From Heterodera schachtii (taxonomy: Eukaryota > Nematoda > Chromadorea > Rhabditida > Heteroderidae), in the NCBI GenBank assembly GCA_023374025.1, contig SIJG01000003.1, positions 2,572,416 to 2,636,415 on the forward strand: DNA of 64,000 bases, given 5' to 3'. This document shows, piece after piece, positions 1 through 12,560 of the stretch. Numbering within the stretch: the first letter of the stretch is position 1; each line of letters opens with the position of its first letter. The notes beneath the pieces are model-generated. The model did not search any database, was not told the origin of the DNA, and saw only the letters and a list, made by a program, of their open reading frames with translations. The translations under genes and the position numbers were made by a program.

Positions 1-620
1 TTCCTTCCTTCCCTCTCTTCTTACTCTCTTTTTCCTTCCTTCCTTTTTTCCAACTCTTCCTCTTCATCCATTCTTTTTATGCTCCTCAAAATCTTTCTCC
101 ATTTCTTGTCAATTTCTTACTCTCTCTTTCTTTCTCTCTCGCTGTCTCTTTCTTTCTCTCTCTCTCTCTCTCTTTCTTTCTCGAGATATGTTTTTCTCGA
201 GATAAGTTTGGCTTTCCCTCTTCATCCTTCACACTCCTTTTATCTTTTGCTTCCACCATTCCATCCTCCCCACCTTTTTCTCTGTCCTTTTCCTCTTTCA
301 TCTCCCTCTTCCTTTTCCCCTTCCTTCTCTTCTCCTCTCTTTTCCCTATCTTTCCTCTTTTCTTCCTCTCTCCCTCTCTCACACACTCTCTTCCCCCCCC
401 CCTCCCTCTCTCTCCCCTTTTCCTTTCCTTCTCTTCTCCTCTCCTTTTTCGCTATCTTTCCTCCTCTTTTCTCTTCCTCTCTCTCTCCCTCTCTCTCTGG
501 AAGAATTATTTTATTGCTCTTCTTCCTCCACCTCCCCTTCCATCGTCTTCGGTATATATATATGAATGTGTGTGTGTGTGTGTTGAGTTTTGCTCACATC
601 ACCAATTTTCTTCCTCCTCC
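1..620. repeat. CT-rich polypyrimidine tract
   Basis: Almost pure C/T on the plus strand with only short interruptions (a TCGAGATA pair near 180-205, and a short TA and TG microsatellite near 553-582). Both strands are open for long distances only because purine-containing stop codons are rare in such sequence. No splice-site-flanked exon or protein motif is visible. Low-complexity intergenic DNA. Confidence 0.8.
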
Positions 621-2035
621 CTAAAGGGCACACAAACAACACATCCGTCCTCCTCCTCTCTATTGGGGGGGGGGGGGGGAGAAAAAGAGAATGTCTCTAA
701 CTCCCCCCCCCCGTCCTCCTCCAACCCGCTTAAGAGCACCCACAGTTTATAGGATTTGAATTTTGTGAACAAAACAACAAAAAAAAAATGTGAAAACGAT
801 AACAAAAGAGGCGATGATAGTTGGAGAGAAAAAGAGGAAAGTAAGAAAGTGTGAGACAGAGAGACAGAGAAAAAAGAGGCAAATGATGGGGAAAGAAAGA
901 GATGGGCACCAATGAAGCAAGAGAGATTATATAGTAGTAAAGAAGTAAAAGAAGTGAGAGTGAGAAGTTGAAAAGATGGTGAGAGAAAGAGAGAGAGAGC
1001 GGTGAAGGCTGAGCAGAAAAAAGGGATATAGAGAAAAGAGAAAAAGCAGTAGAGATGCTCATGTAAGAGAGGGAGAGGAGGAAAATAAAATTTGAAAAGT
1101 TCCTCGGGGGTGGTAAACAACACGGCCATCTTCCACCATTCTCATCCTTCTCATTTTCGCCCACGGGGAGGAGGGAGCAGCGGGGAGGGGGAGAGGGGAA
1201 GATGAGTGGGCATAGATAAGGGGGAGAGGGGAGGGCGGGTGATCAAAGAGAGGGGGGGGGGGGGAGAGGGGGGAGCCCGGCCCTATGTGAGCTGAGAACA
1301 CATTTTATGTGATGATTGTGCTGTGTGTTGTATTCTCTCTCAAATTATTGGTGGACAAATGGGGGGGGGGGGAGAAATTTGCAACTTTTATTTCCCCGCC
1401 GGGGATTTGTGCGCCGATTGAACAGCGGAGGGCGAAAACAAATAAAAACAAACAAACAATCAAGCGAAAGCGGGCGACAGCCGGCTTAATGCCGACAAAA
1501 ACACACACACACAAAATTTGCGATGATGATAATGATCAGAGAAGGGCAGAGAGAGGTGGGGGCCCTAAAACGAAACGGTCAGCCGATCTGACAGCCCGGC
1601 GGGGCAGAGTACGGTGGATTGCATGGAGCGGAGAGCGACATGCCAAATCAAAAATGGAATTGATCCGGCGGAGAAGTTCTGTTCCAGTGCCTACCCACTC
1701 TTCTCCAACTGTGGGCGGCAGGCGGCACACTGATCAGAAAAATGTCGCCAAATAGGGACGGACGACGGACAGAGAGAGAGAGAGAGAGAGAGAGACAATG
1801 AAAGTGATTTGGCTGATTGTGCAAATGCTCGGCGTGGCAGAGAAGCATTGATTTGTGTTTCACTGACAGCCCTCGAAGCGGTGGAGTACGATCGGCGGAG
1901 AAAAATGATCGGACATAATTTGTGCTTGGCGAGCAGCAGCACAGATCAAAAAAGGGCTGATTTGAACTGATTGAGCAGAGAGAAAAGCACCACGCTTCCA
2001 TCACAACCATCTTTTTCTATTTCTGCTACTGATTA
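621..2035. other. Intergenic, G-run and GA-rich, no gene seen
   Basis: Holds poly-G and poly-C runs (for example near 664-679 and 702-711), a GA-rich stretch at about 800-1080, further poly-G runs near 1252-1265 and 1360-1372, and a (GA)n microsatellite near 1770-1795. I see no exon with plausible splice borders and no recognisable protein segment. Confidence 0.6.
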
Positions 2036-2039
2036 AAAC

Positions 2040-3140
2040 CACCCATTCTGATCAGAGTCACTATTATTGAAGTGATTTGATCTGGCATGACAATCGCTGA
2101 GGGGCACGACAGTGTGTACAACCAGCAACAGTAGCAGTAGAGGATCAACAAAAGAGCAGAGATCACTCATAGAAAATGATCGGGCAGCGCCAGCGATCCT
2201 TCCCCCCCCCCACCCTCCCGGGGAGAGGGAGCACTGATCAACAAACACTAGGCACTGCTGGCCGCTAGCATCCACCTCATTCGGGGCTGATCGAGAGCTT
2301 AATTTCAATGATCACTAAAGCATCTTAATGAGGGGAAGGAGTGGGGAGACGAAACACGATCTGACAGCCGACCCCCAAATGACTGATCAGTCGCAGTGTC
2401 TGGCCAAAGTGCCCAATGATTGACTGATCAATTCGTTTTTTGTCGGGCCTTCGCCGACGGATTTGAAACATTTTACAACCCAATAAAATCGTCGTCGAAA
2501 AGGGATGGGGAATTGAAAATGAGAAGAATGAAAATGAATGGTTTTGGATGGATGTGTTTTGTCCTCCTCCCCTCCCCTCGGGGCGCCCTTTGTGAAAAGC
2601 GTTCGCCGCCGGCCCATTTTTCACACAACATTCCGTCCTTCGTCTGGCAGATCATCTGACAGCCGACGACAACGAACCTTTGGAGTGTTTTGTCCATAAA
2701 TATTCCCTCCAGCAGAAGCAACTGCTGCTGCTGATGGACAATAGCATTTTTTCTTTTTAATTGGACATAAGCCAAAATAAACACAGGAGATTGATCGGTC
2801 CTGTTCAAGAGAGATTGATCGGGATTTTTTTGTTGAACAGTTTGACCAACGCTTTTCTTCGGTACATTCACTCATTTGCAAACTGATCAGAGAGCTTTAA
2901 TCATTCGTAATTTGCCAGGGCCAGACCAGATCAGCAGAATAACTCTCAAATTTTATCTCTGTCGAACTCCATTTTGATCACCCCATGTTGCTGATCAGAG
3001 TTCGGCTCATCAACCAATCAATCAATCAATTCCTCCAACTGATCAGGAGGGTTTAATTGACCAAAACACACATTTTTCTGAATTCCTCTCTCTCTCTGAT
3101 CACCCCTCTTCTTTTGGTCGCGTTGTTATTTGGTGATCCA
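2040..3140. promoter_or_regulatory. Dense cluster of TGATCA-type words
   Basis: About twenty GATC words lie in roughly 1.1 kb. Many sit in the palindrome TGATCA or the longer CTGATCAG (near 2049, 2384, 2884, 2993 and 3041). This is well above the one per 256 bases expected by chance. There is no gene inside. A similar cluster occurs at 9,150-9,560. A transcription-factor binding array is possible, but the sequence could also be a decayed repeat that contained the word. The regulatory label is inference. Confidence 0.3.
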
Positions 3141-3299
3141 TCAATCTTTTAAATTGAAATTTTCCCCCGAGGGGAAAATTTCCCTCTGCTGTTCTGTGCT
3201 CACAGCGGCAGCACCGGAGGGGACAATTACACCACGCATAAATTGCCTTTTGTCGTAAAAATTGACCCTTCGTCCCCATTCAAATTGGACAATGTGTCT

Positions 3300-3700
3300 C
3301 TTCCCCCCTCCCCTTCCCTTCTCTTCTCCCTCTCCTCTTCTCGCTCTCTTCAGCATTTATATACGTACACAGCTGTTTTGTTTTTGTGAGTCGTCTGTTT
3401 GTCTGGCGCCCGTTGTCTTTCGTCTTTTCTCTCTTTTCTCTGCCTCTTTTTTCGCTTCATTCAACACTACTCTCTCACTCTCCCTCTCTCTCTCTCTCTT
3501 TCATTCGTCTCTGTTTCAGTACTCTCTCAAAATGACATTTTCTTTTCTATTTTGCTTTCCCTCTGTCTCAATTCTTTGTTTCTCTTTCTCCCACTCTCTC
3601 CTCTCTCTGTCTTCTCTCGCTCTCCACTCTTTTCCGATCTCTTTTTCTCTTCCTTCTACACTACTTCCATTTTCTAGCTTCTCTCCCCTCTTTGTCCCGC
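3300..3700. repeat. CT-rich polypyrimidine tract
   Basis: Another long C/T-rich run with TCTCTC microsatellite segments. Plus-strand frames are open by composition only. No gene evidence. Confidence 0.7.
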
Positions 3701-5100
3701 CCCATTCCCTGCAGTGTCTGCCCTCCACCCAAAGAATTTTCATATAAAAATCGCCCTTTTCCACTACACACATATTCAATTCTCAATTTACCTCCGAGCC
3801 CATTGCTCTCGAATTTGTCCGCCCCCCCCCCATTACTCTTAAAATGTTTTTGGTTGATAAAAAAAAAAAAAAATTAAAATTGTTGTACCGGCCAAAAATC
3901 ATTACAACATAATTGTTTTTTTTAACTTTTTGATATTCCCCGTCCCCCACTTAAATTTATGAATTTTTCCCCCATTTTTCGATGGTAACAATTTTAAATT
4001 TCAAATTTTGCGGAGAGGGAAGGGGAATTGGATTGGATTTGAATAAAAATTAAACTCCATTTTGGCACTCTGTTTTGCTTTTGATTGACTTCCGCGGCAC
4101 AAATTCGCTGCTCATTGCATCAAATCAGTGATCAAAATCATTGTTGTTGAATCCGCTCAATCACTCATAAAAGATTTTGGCATTTCTATATTTTTTCGAT
4201 CGTGCCAATTTTGGCACTTTCCCTGTTTAAGACGGCATTTGAATTCAATTCCGGTCGATGATAATCGGAATCGAATCATTCTTGGCCACAAAAACCCATG
4301 CATTTTGTTATTTCACCAATTCCCGAATTTCCTTCCCCTCCATTTTCATGACACATTTTACCAGCTTTTATGCCCCCCAACCCCCGCAACATTTTTTGTG
4401 TGCCATTTTTGGCATTTTGTTTTTGGCCAAATTTGGGCACACAAAACAAACACAAAAAGCACTCACCCGCGTGGGAGAGATGAATGAATGTTTTGTGTGT
4501 GCAACAAGCTTTGCTTGTTCGACTTTGTTTGGTTGGCAAAGCATCAAAAAAAAAATGTCAACGAAGCGGCGGTCGGTGGACGGGAAACAAACATTTGGAG
4601 GAGGGCGGAGCAAGGCTTTTAAGCTTTTTTGCTGCTGCTGCTCATTTCCACAAATTCCCGACCCTATTTTTTACGGAAGAAATTTTTTGATTTTTTCGAT
4701 CAATTTATTCTTAATTAATTACCCATTAAAACACAAACTTGAAGAGCCGGGGGGCTTTTGAGAAATAATGACACTTAAACGACTCGAGGAAAGCTAAGTC
4801 GAGAATTGCCCCGGGAATTTAAAAATGCAAAATTGCCTGGGGCAATCACTAATTAGTTTTTATCCCCCCATCTGTTCGCCTGCTTAAGGCGTAAATATGA
4901 TAGTAATGCCAAAACTGTCTTCTTGCCGTTCCGTTTGAAAAATATTTTTCATATTCACAATTAATCATGTTTTCGCTTCATTCTCGTGGACAATTAGGCG
5001 TAAAACTTTTTGAATTTTCCTTTTTTGGCATTTTGTCTCTCTCGCTTTTTTTTTGTTTGCTCGTTAACTGACTTTCTGCCCCAACTGGCAACAAATTATC
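3701..5100. other. AT-rich intergenic DNA, nothing recognised
   Basis: Moderately AT-rich with one long A run near 3860. Several short open frames on both strands lack splice borders, domain motifs or coding-like composition. I see no RNA gene or clear repeat here. Confidence 0.5.
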
Positions 5101-5379
5101 AAATCCTCCTCTGCTCATTATTTGCCGTTGATGTATGAATGAGAGGATGATTCATGCCATGCCCTGCGCGAATATGCTAATGAGCGCGGCACACACACAA
5201 ACACATAAAATGGGCGCGGAATGCCCTCGGGCGTGATAAACACAAATAAAACAAGCGGCGACGGCGCCGCTTTGTCCCCCCGGCGGAGGGCGCCGGCACA
5301 GAAGAAGAGCGCGACAAATGCGCTTTTTATTGTTGCACATATTCGTACACACAAATATTTATTAGGGAGTGAGCGAGAG

Positions 5380-6005
5380 AGTGCTGCATCCGGTGAAGAG
5401 GAGGCGAAAGATTGAGCGAGAGAGAATGTTATGGGGTGGAGAGCGGCACAGAGAAGGAAGGGACTTTTTGTCGAGAGAGTGCCCTCTCCCCCCTCCCTCA
5501 ACTGCGCAAACAGAAGAAAGGGCGAGAGGGAGGGGGAGGGACGGACAAAAAGTTGCGGACGAGAGAGTGCTTTGACGGTGGAGAGCAAGGCAGAGAAGCG
5601 AGAGCGATAATTGGCATAGGCGAGACAGTGCATTGGCGGGAAGAGAGTGTGTAGAGAAAGAAGGGGCGATAATTCCACAGCGGACAAAGTTCACTCGGAC
5701 TGTAGGAAATTTTAAAGGAGGAGCTCGAGAAATGCGGTTGTTGACAATGGATAATTGGCTTAGTCGAGAAAGTGCACTGTGAATGGAGAGGGCAAACAAA
5801 GAAAGCAGAGAGGAAGGGATAATTGGCATGGCGACAAAATGCGCTGAGGGGGAGGAGAGCCGCACAGAGAAGTCAGAGGAATAATTGGCATAGGGAGAGA
5901 GTGTGTGCTGTTAGGAGAGAGCCCCACAGAGAAATCATGCGAGATAATTGGCATAGGGGGAGAGAGTGTGCCGTTAGGAGAGAGCCGCACATAGAAGTCA
6001 TAGAA
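5380..6005 (+). repeat. Degenerate ~60-bp minisatellite
   Basis: An imperfect tandem repeat. The word ATAATTGGCATAGG or a close variant recurs near 5608, 5750, 5819, 5881 and 5944, with a more diverged copy near 5669. It is followed each time by GAGAGAGTG, GGAGAGAGCC and CACAGAGAAG. Spacing between units is about 60-81 bases, and the two most similar units are 62-63 apart. The 5' part (5380-5600) holds more decayed units. No protein is supported. Confidence 0.7.
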
Positions 6006-6029
6006 AAAATGTGTGGGAGGAGGTAATTG

Positions 6030-6300
6030 AAAGTGAATTGGGCGCTGCCCCCCACCCCTCCGGGGGGGGGGGGGGGGGGGGGGACGGACAATGGTCAACC
6101 GCCGCCACCCGCGCCGCCCGATGCTGCGAAAGCGGCGCCGCGCACCGTAAATCCGCTTCCTCCCCCCACCCCACCCATTCCCACAGTCAAACAGAGCACG
6201 GGAATAGGGGGGGGGGGGAAAGGGCGGAATAAGGGAAAATTGGAGGGGGGGGGGGGCGAATGTTTGCGCAGAGGGGCCAACCCAAACAGCACAACACCAG
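6030..6300. repeat. Poly-G runs and CAG microsatellite
   Basis: A poly-G run of about 21 bases starts near 6062. Further G runs lie near 6207 and 6246, and a (CAG)n stretch lies near 6298-6318. Open frames here encode only Gly/Pro/Ser-rich strings. No gene supported. Confidence 0.6.
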
Positions 6301-6639
6301 CAGCAGCAGCAGCAGCAGAAAGCCAACAATGCAGAGCAGTAATGCTGCTGCACAAATTTGTTGTCAGCACAACAATCAAATCAAATTTGAAAAACCGCGC
6401 CGCGCTCGCATTAAAACGGAATGCCAAGAAAATTGGATTTTTTCTGGTCGTGCCGCGCTCAATTGTTTTCCATTCCAGGGAAATGAATATCCTCGTCTCT
6501 CATCAGCTTCCCGCCCCTCCAAAGTGCCAAGAATATCTTCACCTCTCAACTCCCTCCCCCCCCCCCCCAAATTTGCCAAAAGCAAGGCAATCCCATGCCA
6601 TTGTTGGCATTTTCAATCGCTATTGTATTTCCATGGGGT

Positions 6640-8145
6640 TGGGAGATTTTCTCGAGATTCAGGGGCTCGCTTCTTGAGCCTAGACTCACTCCCCCCCGTA
6701 TTTCAGGTTGAGACTGAATGCCATTCTATTTTTCTTCGGTGCCGAAACCGTCTCGAGTGCTTTCCATTAATTTTTGACACCATTCCAAACCGTGCAAACC
6801 CACCCATTTCGGCATTCGGCACTTTTGTCTCCAACTTCGAGACGGTGGTGCCCCGCTGTGTGTGCCACATTCTCCTTCCACTCGGAGTTCCTTTCGTTCA
6901 AAGGGAAATCCGTCGGTTGGTTGGCTTGGCTTTCCCCCCCCCCCACTCCCCCAATTTACCCCTTTATCTCTTTTAACACAGGTGCCTCCCGCCTCCCCCC
7001 CCCCGCCTCTCCAATCGCTTCTCCTATTTCAAGAAGGGTGTCCGCCACTGCCGACGCGGCGCCGTGCAGCAGCGCCCCTCAGGGGTCAAGAGTGGTGAGT
7101 GTTTGTGTTGTTTGTCTCGCTCGAGAGTGAGTCGAGCATCGTCGTCCGTCGAGAGTGTGTGTGTGTTTGTGTGCGTGCGTGTGTTCTTTGAACTTACACT
7201 TCGCTTCAGTGCTTTCTTAGCTCGACAATATGTCGTACCCTAACGCTTTCATTGCTCGAGAGTAGATGAAGCCGATTTCTTACCCCTCCAGCAATAAAAT
7301 TTGCTGCAGCTTAAGTTCCGAGAATAGTGGCACTTAAAACTCAGAGTAAGGGGTCGTTTTGGCGCCAGCCCGAGTTTTTTGATTGTACCTTTTTCCTTTG
7401 TCGACTAAATTTAACAATCTTGGTATCAATAGCAGCATTTCATGTCTATAAACTCACGATATTGCTTGGAGATTAGACAATTACCAAAAAAAAGTTTTAA
7501 CATGAAAATTGCAAAAAAAAAAATAGAAATTTTTGAAGTTTTTGAAGTTTTTTCTTAATAAATTTTTTATATGCTGGAAATAATTGTGCTTTTTTTTATG
7601 CTAATATAGCTTGCGAAGTGCTTTCGAATGATACCAAGATTGTTGGAATTGGTCGACAGAGAAAAAAGTTATAATCAAAAAACTCGGGCTGGCGCCAAAA
7701 CGACCCATTCCCCTTAACTTTAGCTCGGGTGGCACCTAGCCCGCTTCTTCCAACGGGAACAGCACTTTTTGTTGCTGTTTCAGCCTCGAGAATGGTGGCA
7801 TCCTCTGGCACTTCTTAGCTCAACTGTGTGCCATAGTCGCCGCTTTTTTGGCTCGCCCGAGAATGGCACTTTCTGTTGCTGCCCATGCCTCGAGAATGGC
7901 ACATCCCATTTTCCTCCGCTTCTCCTTTGTTTTTCTTTGTACAATTCGGCGTAAAGGAAAAGCCTGTGCTGTGTTGTGCTGCTTCTCCTTCTGCTCCCCT
8001 CCCTATTGACCTCCCTTTCCCCTGGCTTCATTCCCCGCCCCGTGGCTTAGCCCGATCTCTTCATCTCCCCTCTCCACCTTTTCCTCTCTGTGTTTGTGCT
8101 TGCTGACTGATAGCATCTGCAGCAGAGTCTCGTCGAGAGTCTCGA
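6640..8145. promoter_or_regulatory. Region with repeated CTCGAGA words
   Basis: The word TCGAGA/TCTCGA, often extended to GCTCGAGA or CCTCGAGAATGG, recurs across this stretch (about 6650, 6750, 7110-7150, 7256, 7783, 7889 and 8130-8146). It appears again near 10,045, 11,218 and 14,890-15,080. The phrase CTCGAGAATGG occurs at least twice close together (7783 and 7889). No gene is visible. This may be decayed repeat units rather than regulatory sites. Confidence 0.2.
7351..7706. mobile_element. Short inverted-repeat (MITE-like) element
   Basis: The left end GTCGTTTTGGCGCCAGCCCG and the bases after it are matched by their reverse complement at the right end, giving a near-perfect outer terminal inverted repeat of over 30 bases. 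Inside are the family words AACAATCTTGGTATCA and ATGATACCAAGATTGTTGGA in opposite orientation. The same inner inverted repeat occurs at 30,690-30,830, 36,091-37,021 and 62,427-62,827. No open frame is present, so it is non-autonomous. Confidence 0.75.
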
Positions 8146-8329
8146 CTGGGTGGTCGGCCGGCCAGCGTATGGCAGTGCTGGGCCAATTGGACGGCCCCAC
8201 ACACATACACACACACACCTGGAGTTGAGAGGCTTTTTGTGTGCATGGGATGGGGACCGGCCCCGAGGGGTGACGATTGGGCAATTGGCGAGATGGGCCA
8301 AGCGGGGGGAGGGGAGGGGAGATGACCAA

Positions 8330-9010
8330 GCTTCTTCCCCCCCCCCAATCCCTATTCCATCCATCCCTCCCCAATCGTCGTCACTTCGGAGAAGCAGCAC
8401 AGACCGAGCCGTGCCGGCACCCCTACCCCTAAATCCCCCCCCCCCCCCTCACCACCCCTTTACCGTCCGCCGCCCGCTTATCCATCTTCCACTCCATAAG
8501 ATCTCTCATCATTCATCCTCTCAATTTCCAGTCCTTTCTCCCTCACTGTTTCCTCCCACTCTCTCTCTATCCCTCTATCTCTCACTCATCTCATTTGTTT
8601 GTTTCTCTTCTGTCCTCCTCTTTACAACACATTTTCGGTCTTTTCTACTCTAGCCTATCTCATTCCTCCTCCGCTCTCTCTCCCTCTCTCTACCAACATT
8701 CTCTTCATCCATCTCTGTCTCTCTCCCACTCTCTCCGTTCACCGCGTTGCGTCGTTCTCATTTACCACCACCACCACCTTCATCATATTCCCCACCTCTT
8801 GATGATGATGATGGTGGTTCTTCTTCGTCACTTCACCTCCCTTCACAATGTGTACACCCAATTTTCATCCCCTCTGGGGCTGGGGCTGCTGCTGAACCAT
8901 TCCCCCCCCCCCTCCCCTCCCCTCAATTCTTCTCCCATCCCCCCAGGGGTTGTCCCCCGCCCCCCTAAAAACCATCCCCCCCCCCCTCTCCCTATGTAAA
9001 ATGGTGGCAC
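8330..9010. repeat. C-run and CT-rich block
   Basis: A mixture of poly-C runs (for example 8428-8440, 8905-8915 and 8978-8988) and CT-rich sequence with TCC/CAC/GAT short repeats. Frames are open for compositional reasons only. Confidence 0.6.
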
Positions 9011-9149
9011 TTTTCAGGGTCATCTTCTGCCTCATTTGCTCCCATTTTCATACTCGCCCCTCCCCCAAACTCAGCCTATGCTCCCTCATTGCTGTAGGCT
9101 GTGGTGGTGATCGTTCGTTAATTTCCTCTCTCCCCCCCTCCAAATTTGT

Positions 9150-9560
9150 GTCGTCTGATCGATCGGGGCGTCCTATTTGATCATCATCGTCAGTCAGCTT
9201 GTTGTGTGTGTGTGTATGCTTCTGCGCTGCCGCTGGGTTGGCAGTGAGTGATCAAAGTGATCAGGATTTTTTTTGTGTGTGTGCGTGTTTCTTTTCCTCC
9301 CCTCCCCCCCCCCCAATTTTGTTTATTTATTTGTGTGTACACCCTCTGATCAAACACACGCGTCGCTCGCGGATCACTGACTGATCAGTGCGGGCCGATT
9401 CGCCCAACCTTTGATTCTTGGGCTTTTTGGACAAAAAAATCTTTTCTGAACGTCATTTTTCGACAATTTTCTCGGGAAAAAAAATCACTGCTTTTCCGTT
9501 TCGATCACTTCTTACTTAATGCTGCGCTCAAAATAAAACAAAAAAATTTTCCGATCAGTG
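9150..9560. promoter_or_regulatory. Second TGATCA cluster
   Basis: GATC words occur near 9158, 9162, 9179, 9250, 9259, 9348, 9372, 9383, 9502, 9553, 9565 and 9575. Several read TGATCA or TGATCAG, and one forms the local palindrome CACTGACTGATCAGTG. This matches the composition of the cluster at 2,040-3,140. No gene is inside. Function is inferred, not shown. Confidence 0.25.
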
Positions 9561-9879
9561 ACAGATCAAAGTTTGATCACGACGACGACGACGGACGACG
9601 TGTACACAAACATTGAGAATTTTTCTTCCCCCAAATTTCCTCCCCCATGGGGACGGATTTGCAAGAAAAACGATGGAAAAACGGACGGAGGAACAGCAGC
9701 AAAAACGGATTTGTTTGGGGATTTGTGTGCTCTGTGTGTGTTAGTTTGTGCCCACCCACATTTTGCACACAAAACAACCGCAAAATGTCCTCAAAATTTA
9801 AGGGAGATTTGCATCATCCTTTGTCAAATGATGAAAGTTTTCGAGAATGGAAAGTGATTATTTGTGGTGGTGGTGGCGG

Positions 9880-9940
9880 CGGATGGGACTCGAACCGCCG
9901 CGGGACCCAATATAAAAGGGTGGCGCACTGGGCCATTCTG
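9880..9940 (-). repeat. tRNA-like (SINE-type) remnant
   Basis: On the minus strand an A-box-like TGGCCCAGTGCGCCA is followed after about 25 bases by a B-box-like GCGGTTCGAGTCC. The T stem and acceptor stem do not fold into a full cloverleaf, so this is not a functional tRNA gene. A tRNA-derived SINE fragment is the simplest reading. Confidence 0.4.
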
Positions 9941-9999
9941 CTGATCAGGCCGGCGTTCCACTGTCTATATTTTTGAAGGATTCGAATTTTCAAAAAATT

Positions 10000-11780
10000 T
10001 TAAATACACGAAAATTTTGCACAAAATTAGGCTGGGTTTCCCAAGCTTTCTCGAGATTATTTTCGAGTATTCAATGCGATGGGCAAGCAAGCACGAGAGT
10101 TAGCCCTTTTCTTCTTTGCCCCTGAATTTGATTTTCATTTTTTTCGAAAAGTTTAACCGATTTTTTGGGTTTATTTTTTTTCAAAATTTACTCGCAAGTC
10201 TCGTCCTTTCCAAGCAGTTCTTTCCATTTTCTCGGGTTTTTTTTTCTCCCGAGGCTTTTTCTCGGCTTCATCCGCCCCCCATGGTTCTGTCAGGCTCCTC
10301 AAACTTCTTCCCATTTCTCTCGGTTTTATTTTTGAAAATTTTCACCCGATGCTTTTTCTCGGCTTCATCCGCTACTCCAGCCAGCAGACCCCACGGCTCC
10401 GTCCGGCTCCCTCTCTCCCTCCCATTCGCCCCCCCCCAGCTCATCGTCGTCGTTGCTGAAGTCGACGACCATTGTTATTGTCACCCACTCCCACCCGCGG
10501 GGGAGGACGGGCGGGGGGCAATTATCACGCCAAGAAATTTTAGTCAGTCAGTTAACCACCCGCCGCCTCCCCCGCCCTCTCCTCCAAATTGCTGCTCCAT
10601 CCGATCACCATCTCTTTCTTTTTTTTTATTCCCGATCAAAAAAGATTTTGCCTCTTATCAGCGCCGATCACTCCATCCTTCCCTTCGCCAACTGAGCACT
10701 CCCTCCCCCTCCATTCTCTCCCCTCCCTCCCCCCCCCCGGCGTTTTGCTTTCGCCTCTGATTATCATCAACATCCCTCCCGCCGTCCATCCACCCATTCT
10801 CGCCCCACCATTCTCGTCGCCCAGTTTAACTCTGCTCTGATATTATCCCCCCCCCCCCAATCCCTCCTCATTTTGCTCGACTGTCCCCACACCCCTCTCA
10901 GTCCCTACGTCCTCTTCCCTCCTATTTCACCTCCTCCCCTCTCCACCCTCCTCCGCCTTGTTAACAAAGTCAAAAATACCCCTCCTTTCCCCTTCCCCCT
11001 CCCCTCCTCCCTCTTTGCCCGCACAAACACACATTTTGGTCAATCTCTGCCACCTAAAATGGGCAGAATTGAGTACTGCTTGCTGTTGGTGGATGGGTAT
11101 AGAGAGGGAGGGGAGGGAGTACAGAAATGGGCGTGGGTGGGGGGGGGGGGGGACGGCTGTCCTCTCCCTCCCTAAAAGGGCCAGCAGATAATAGTCTCTA
11201 TACATTGGGTCCCGACTGTCTCGAGAAACCCTCCCCCCCCCTAATTTCGTCTCGAATTTCGGCGGGGTGAGGGAGGCTTGCTTCTCTCGACCATCAGTAC
11301 TCCCTGCCCATGCGTCGGGACTGAGTTTGACGCGCCGATCTTTGCTGGGATTTAGCAAATGCAAAAAAATGTAAAAAGTCAGACAAAATTATTCCCGCCA
11401 CCAATCCAACCACAATTATCCCCCCTCTCATCCGATATATGTATATGTATGAATTGTTGTTATTTGCCTGCTGCTGCAGCTGGTGATGAAAATTGTGCAC
11501 TTCCTCCCCCCGACGGGTCGGACTAAATTTGCTGCTTTTGATGGACCCTCGGGGGATGGGAGGGCGGGGCGGGATGAGGTTAATTATTGTGCAATGGTGT
11601 GGCTTTTAGTCGCCTGGGGGGGGGGCGACCCCTTCCCATCTCCCCCCCCCCCATCTCCACAAATAGCAGCAGCACCCAATATTTATTTTGCACTCTCTCA
11701 GCAGCAGAAACGGGGGCCCAACCGACCGACGGGAAGGAGGACACACATTTATTTATGGCCAAGGCTTTTGCTGCTGAAAT
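10000..11780. other. Intergenic, C-runs, no gene seen
   Basis: Low-complexity C/T-rich and poly-C/poly-G sequence (for example near 10,848 and 11,140). The phrase TTTTTCTCGGCTTCATCCGC occurs twice, near 10,255 and 10,353, which suggests a local duplication. No exon is supported. Confidence 0.5.
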
Positions 11781-11819
11781 ATGGTGATGATGATGGGATG
11801 GGATGGGAAAAATTGTTTG

Positions 11820-12560
11820 GTTGGACAACGTCCTCCTCCTTTTCCTCCTCCTCTTCCATTCCATCTTCCTTTCACAGCCTCTTCCATCCCATTCTCTTTC
11901 CTTTCCTCGCTTTCTTCCTTTTTCTTTCCTCCTCCTCCTCTTCATCATCATAATTATCATCATCATCATCATCATCCTCTTACCTATTCTCTCTTCATTT
12001 TCCTTTTCATCTTTCCCGCTTGCTTTCCTTCTGTTTCCTTTTCTCCCCCTCTTCCTCCTCCTCCTCCTTCTCTCATCCTCTTCCATTCCCTCTTCCTTTT
12101 CCTTTTCCTCCCCTCCGCTTTTCTTCCTTTTCCTCTTTCTCTACTCTTCGCTCCTTTTCTCTACCTCTTTTCAGTCTCTTTCAATTTCCCATTCTTCTGC
12201 CTCTCTGTTCATCCGTTCTTCCTTTCCACCTCTCTGTTCCCCTTTCTCTCATTTCCTCGATTTTTCTTCCCCCTGTTCCATCAAATCACTTTTTTTACTT
12301 TCTTCTTTCTTCCCTTTTCACTCGTCCATTTCCTTTCCCCGATATCCTTCGTTATTGCCTTTTTCATCCCTCATCCCTTCCTCTAACTGTAAGCCCTTCT
12401 CATCCCCCTTTATCCGTTCCTTTTTCATCCCTTTCAGTCTTTGCTCCCCCTTTATCCCATCCATCGCGTGCCTTTCACTTTTATTCCATGCCATGCCATC
12501 TCTTACCCCCCCCCCCCCTCTCCCTTCATTCTTCTGCTCTCTCCCGTGACAGTTAGGCCA
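11820..12560. repeat. Long CT-rich tract with ATC microsatellite
   Basis: About 740 bases of nearly pure pyrimidine on the plus strand with an (ATC/CAT)n segment near 11,942-11,975. Open frames on both strands follow from composition. No gene evidence. Confidence 0.75.

Noticed and set aside
79..624. Long open frame of Ser/Leu/Phe in the CT-rich start of the window
   Set aside because: Pure polypyrimidine lacks stop codons by composition. There are no splice sites, domains or codon structure.
9880..9940. Functional tRNA gene
   Set aside because: The B box is good, but the T and acceptor stems do not pair and the anticodon arm is absent. Kept only as a tRNA-like remnant.
11781..12556. Overlapping frames of 178-248 codons at 11.8-12.6 kb
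   Set aside because: All three plus frames and the minus strand are open together in CT-rich DNA, which is the sign of low complexity, not of a gene.
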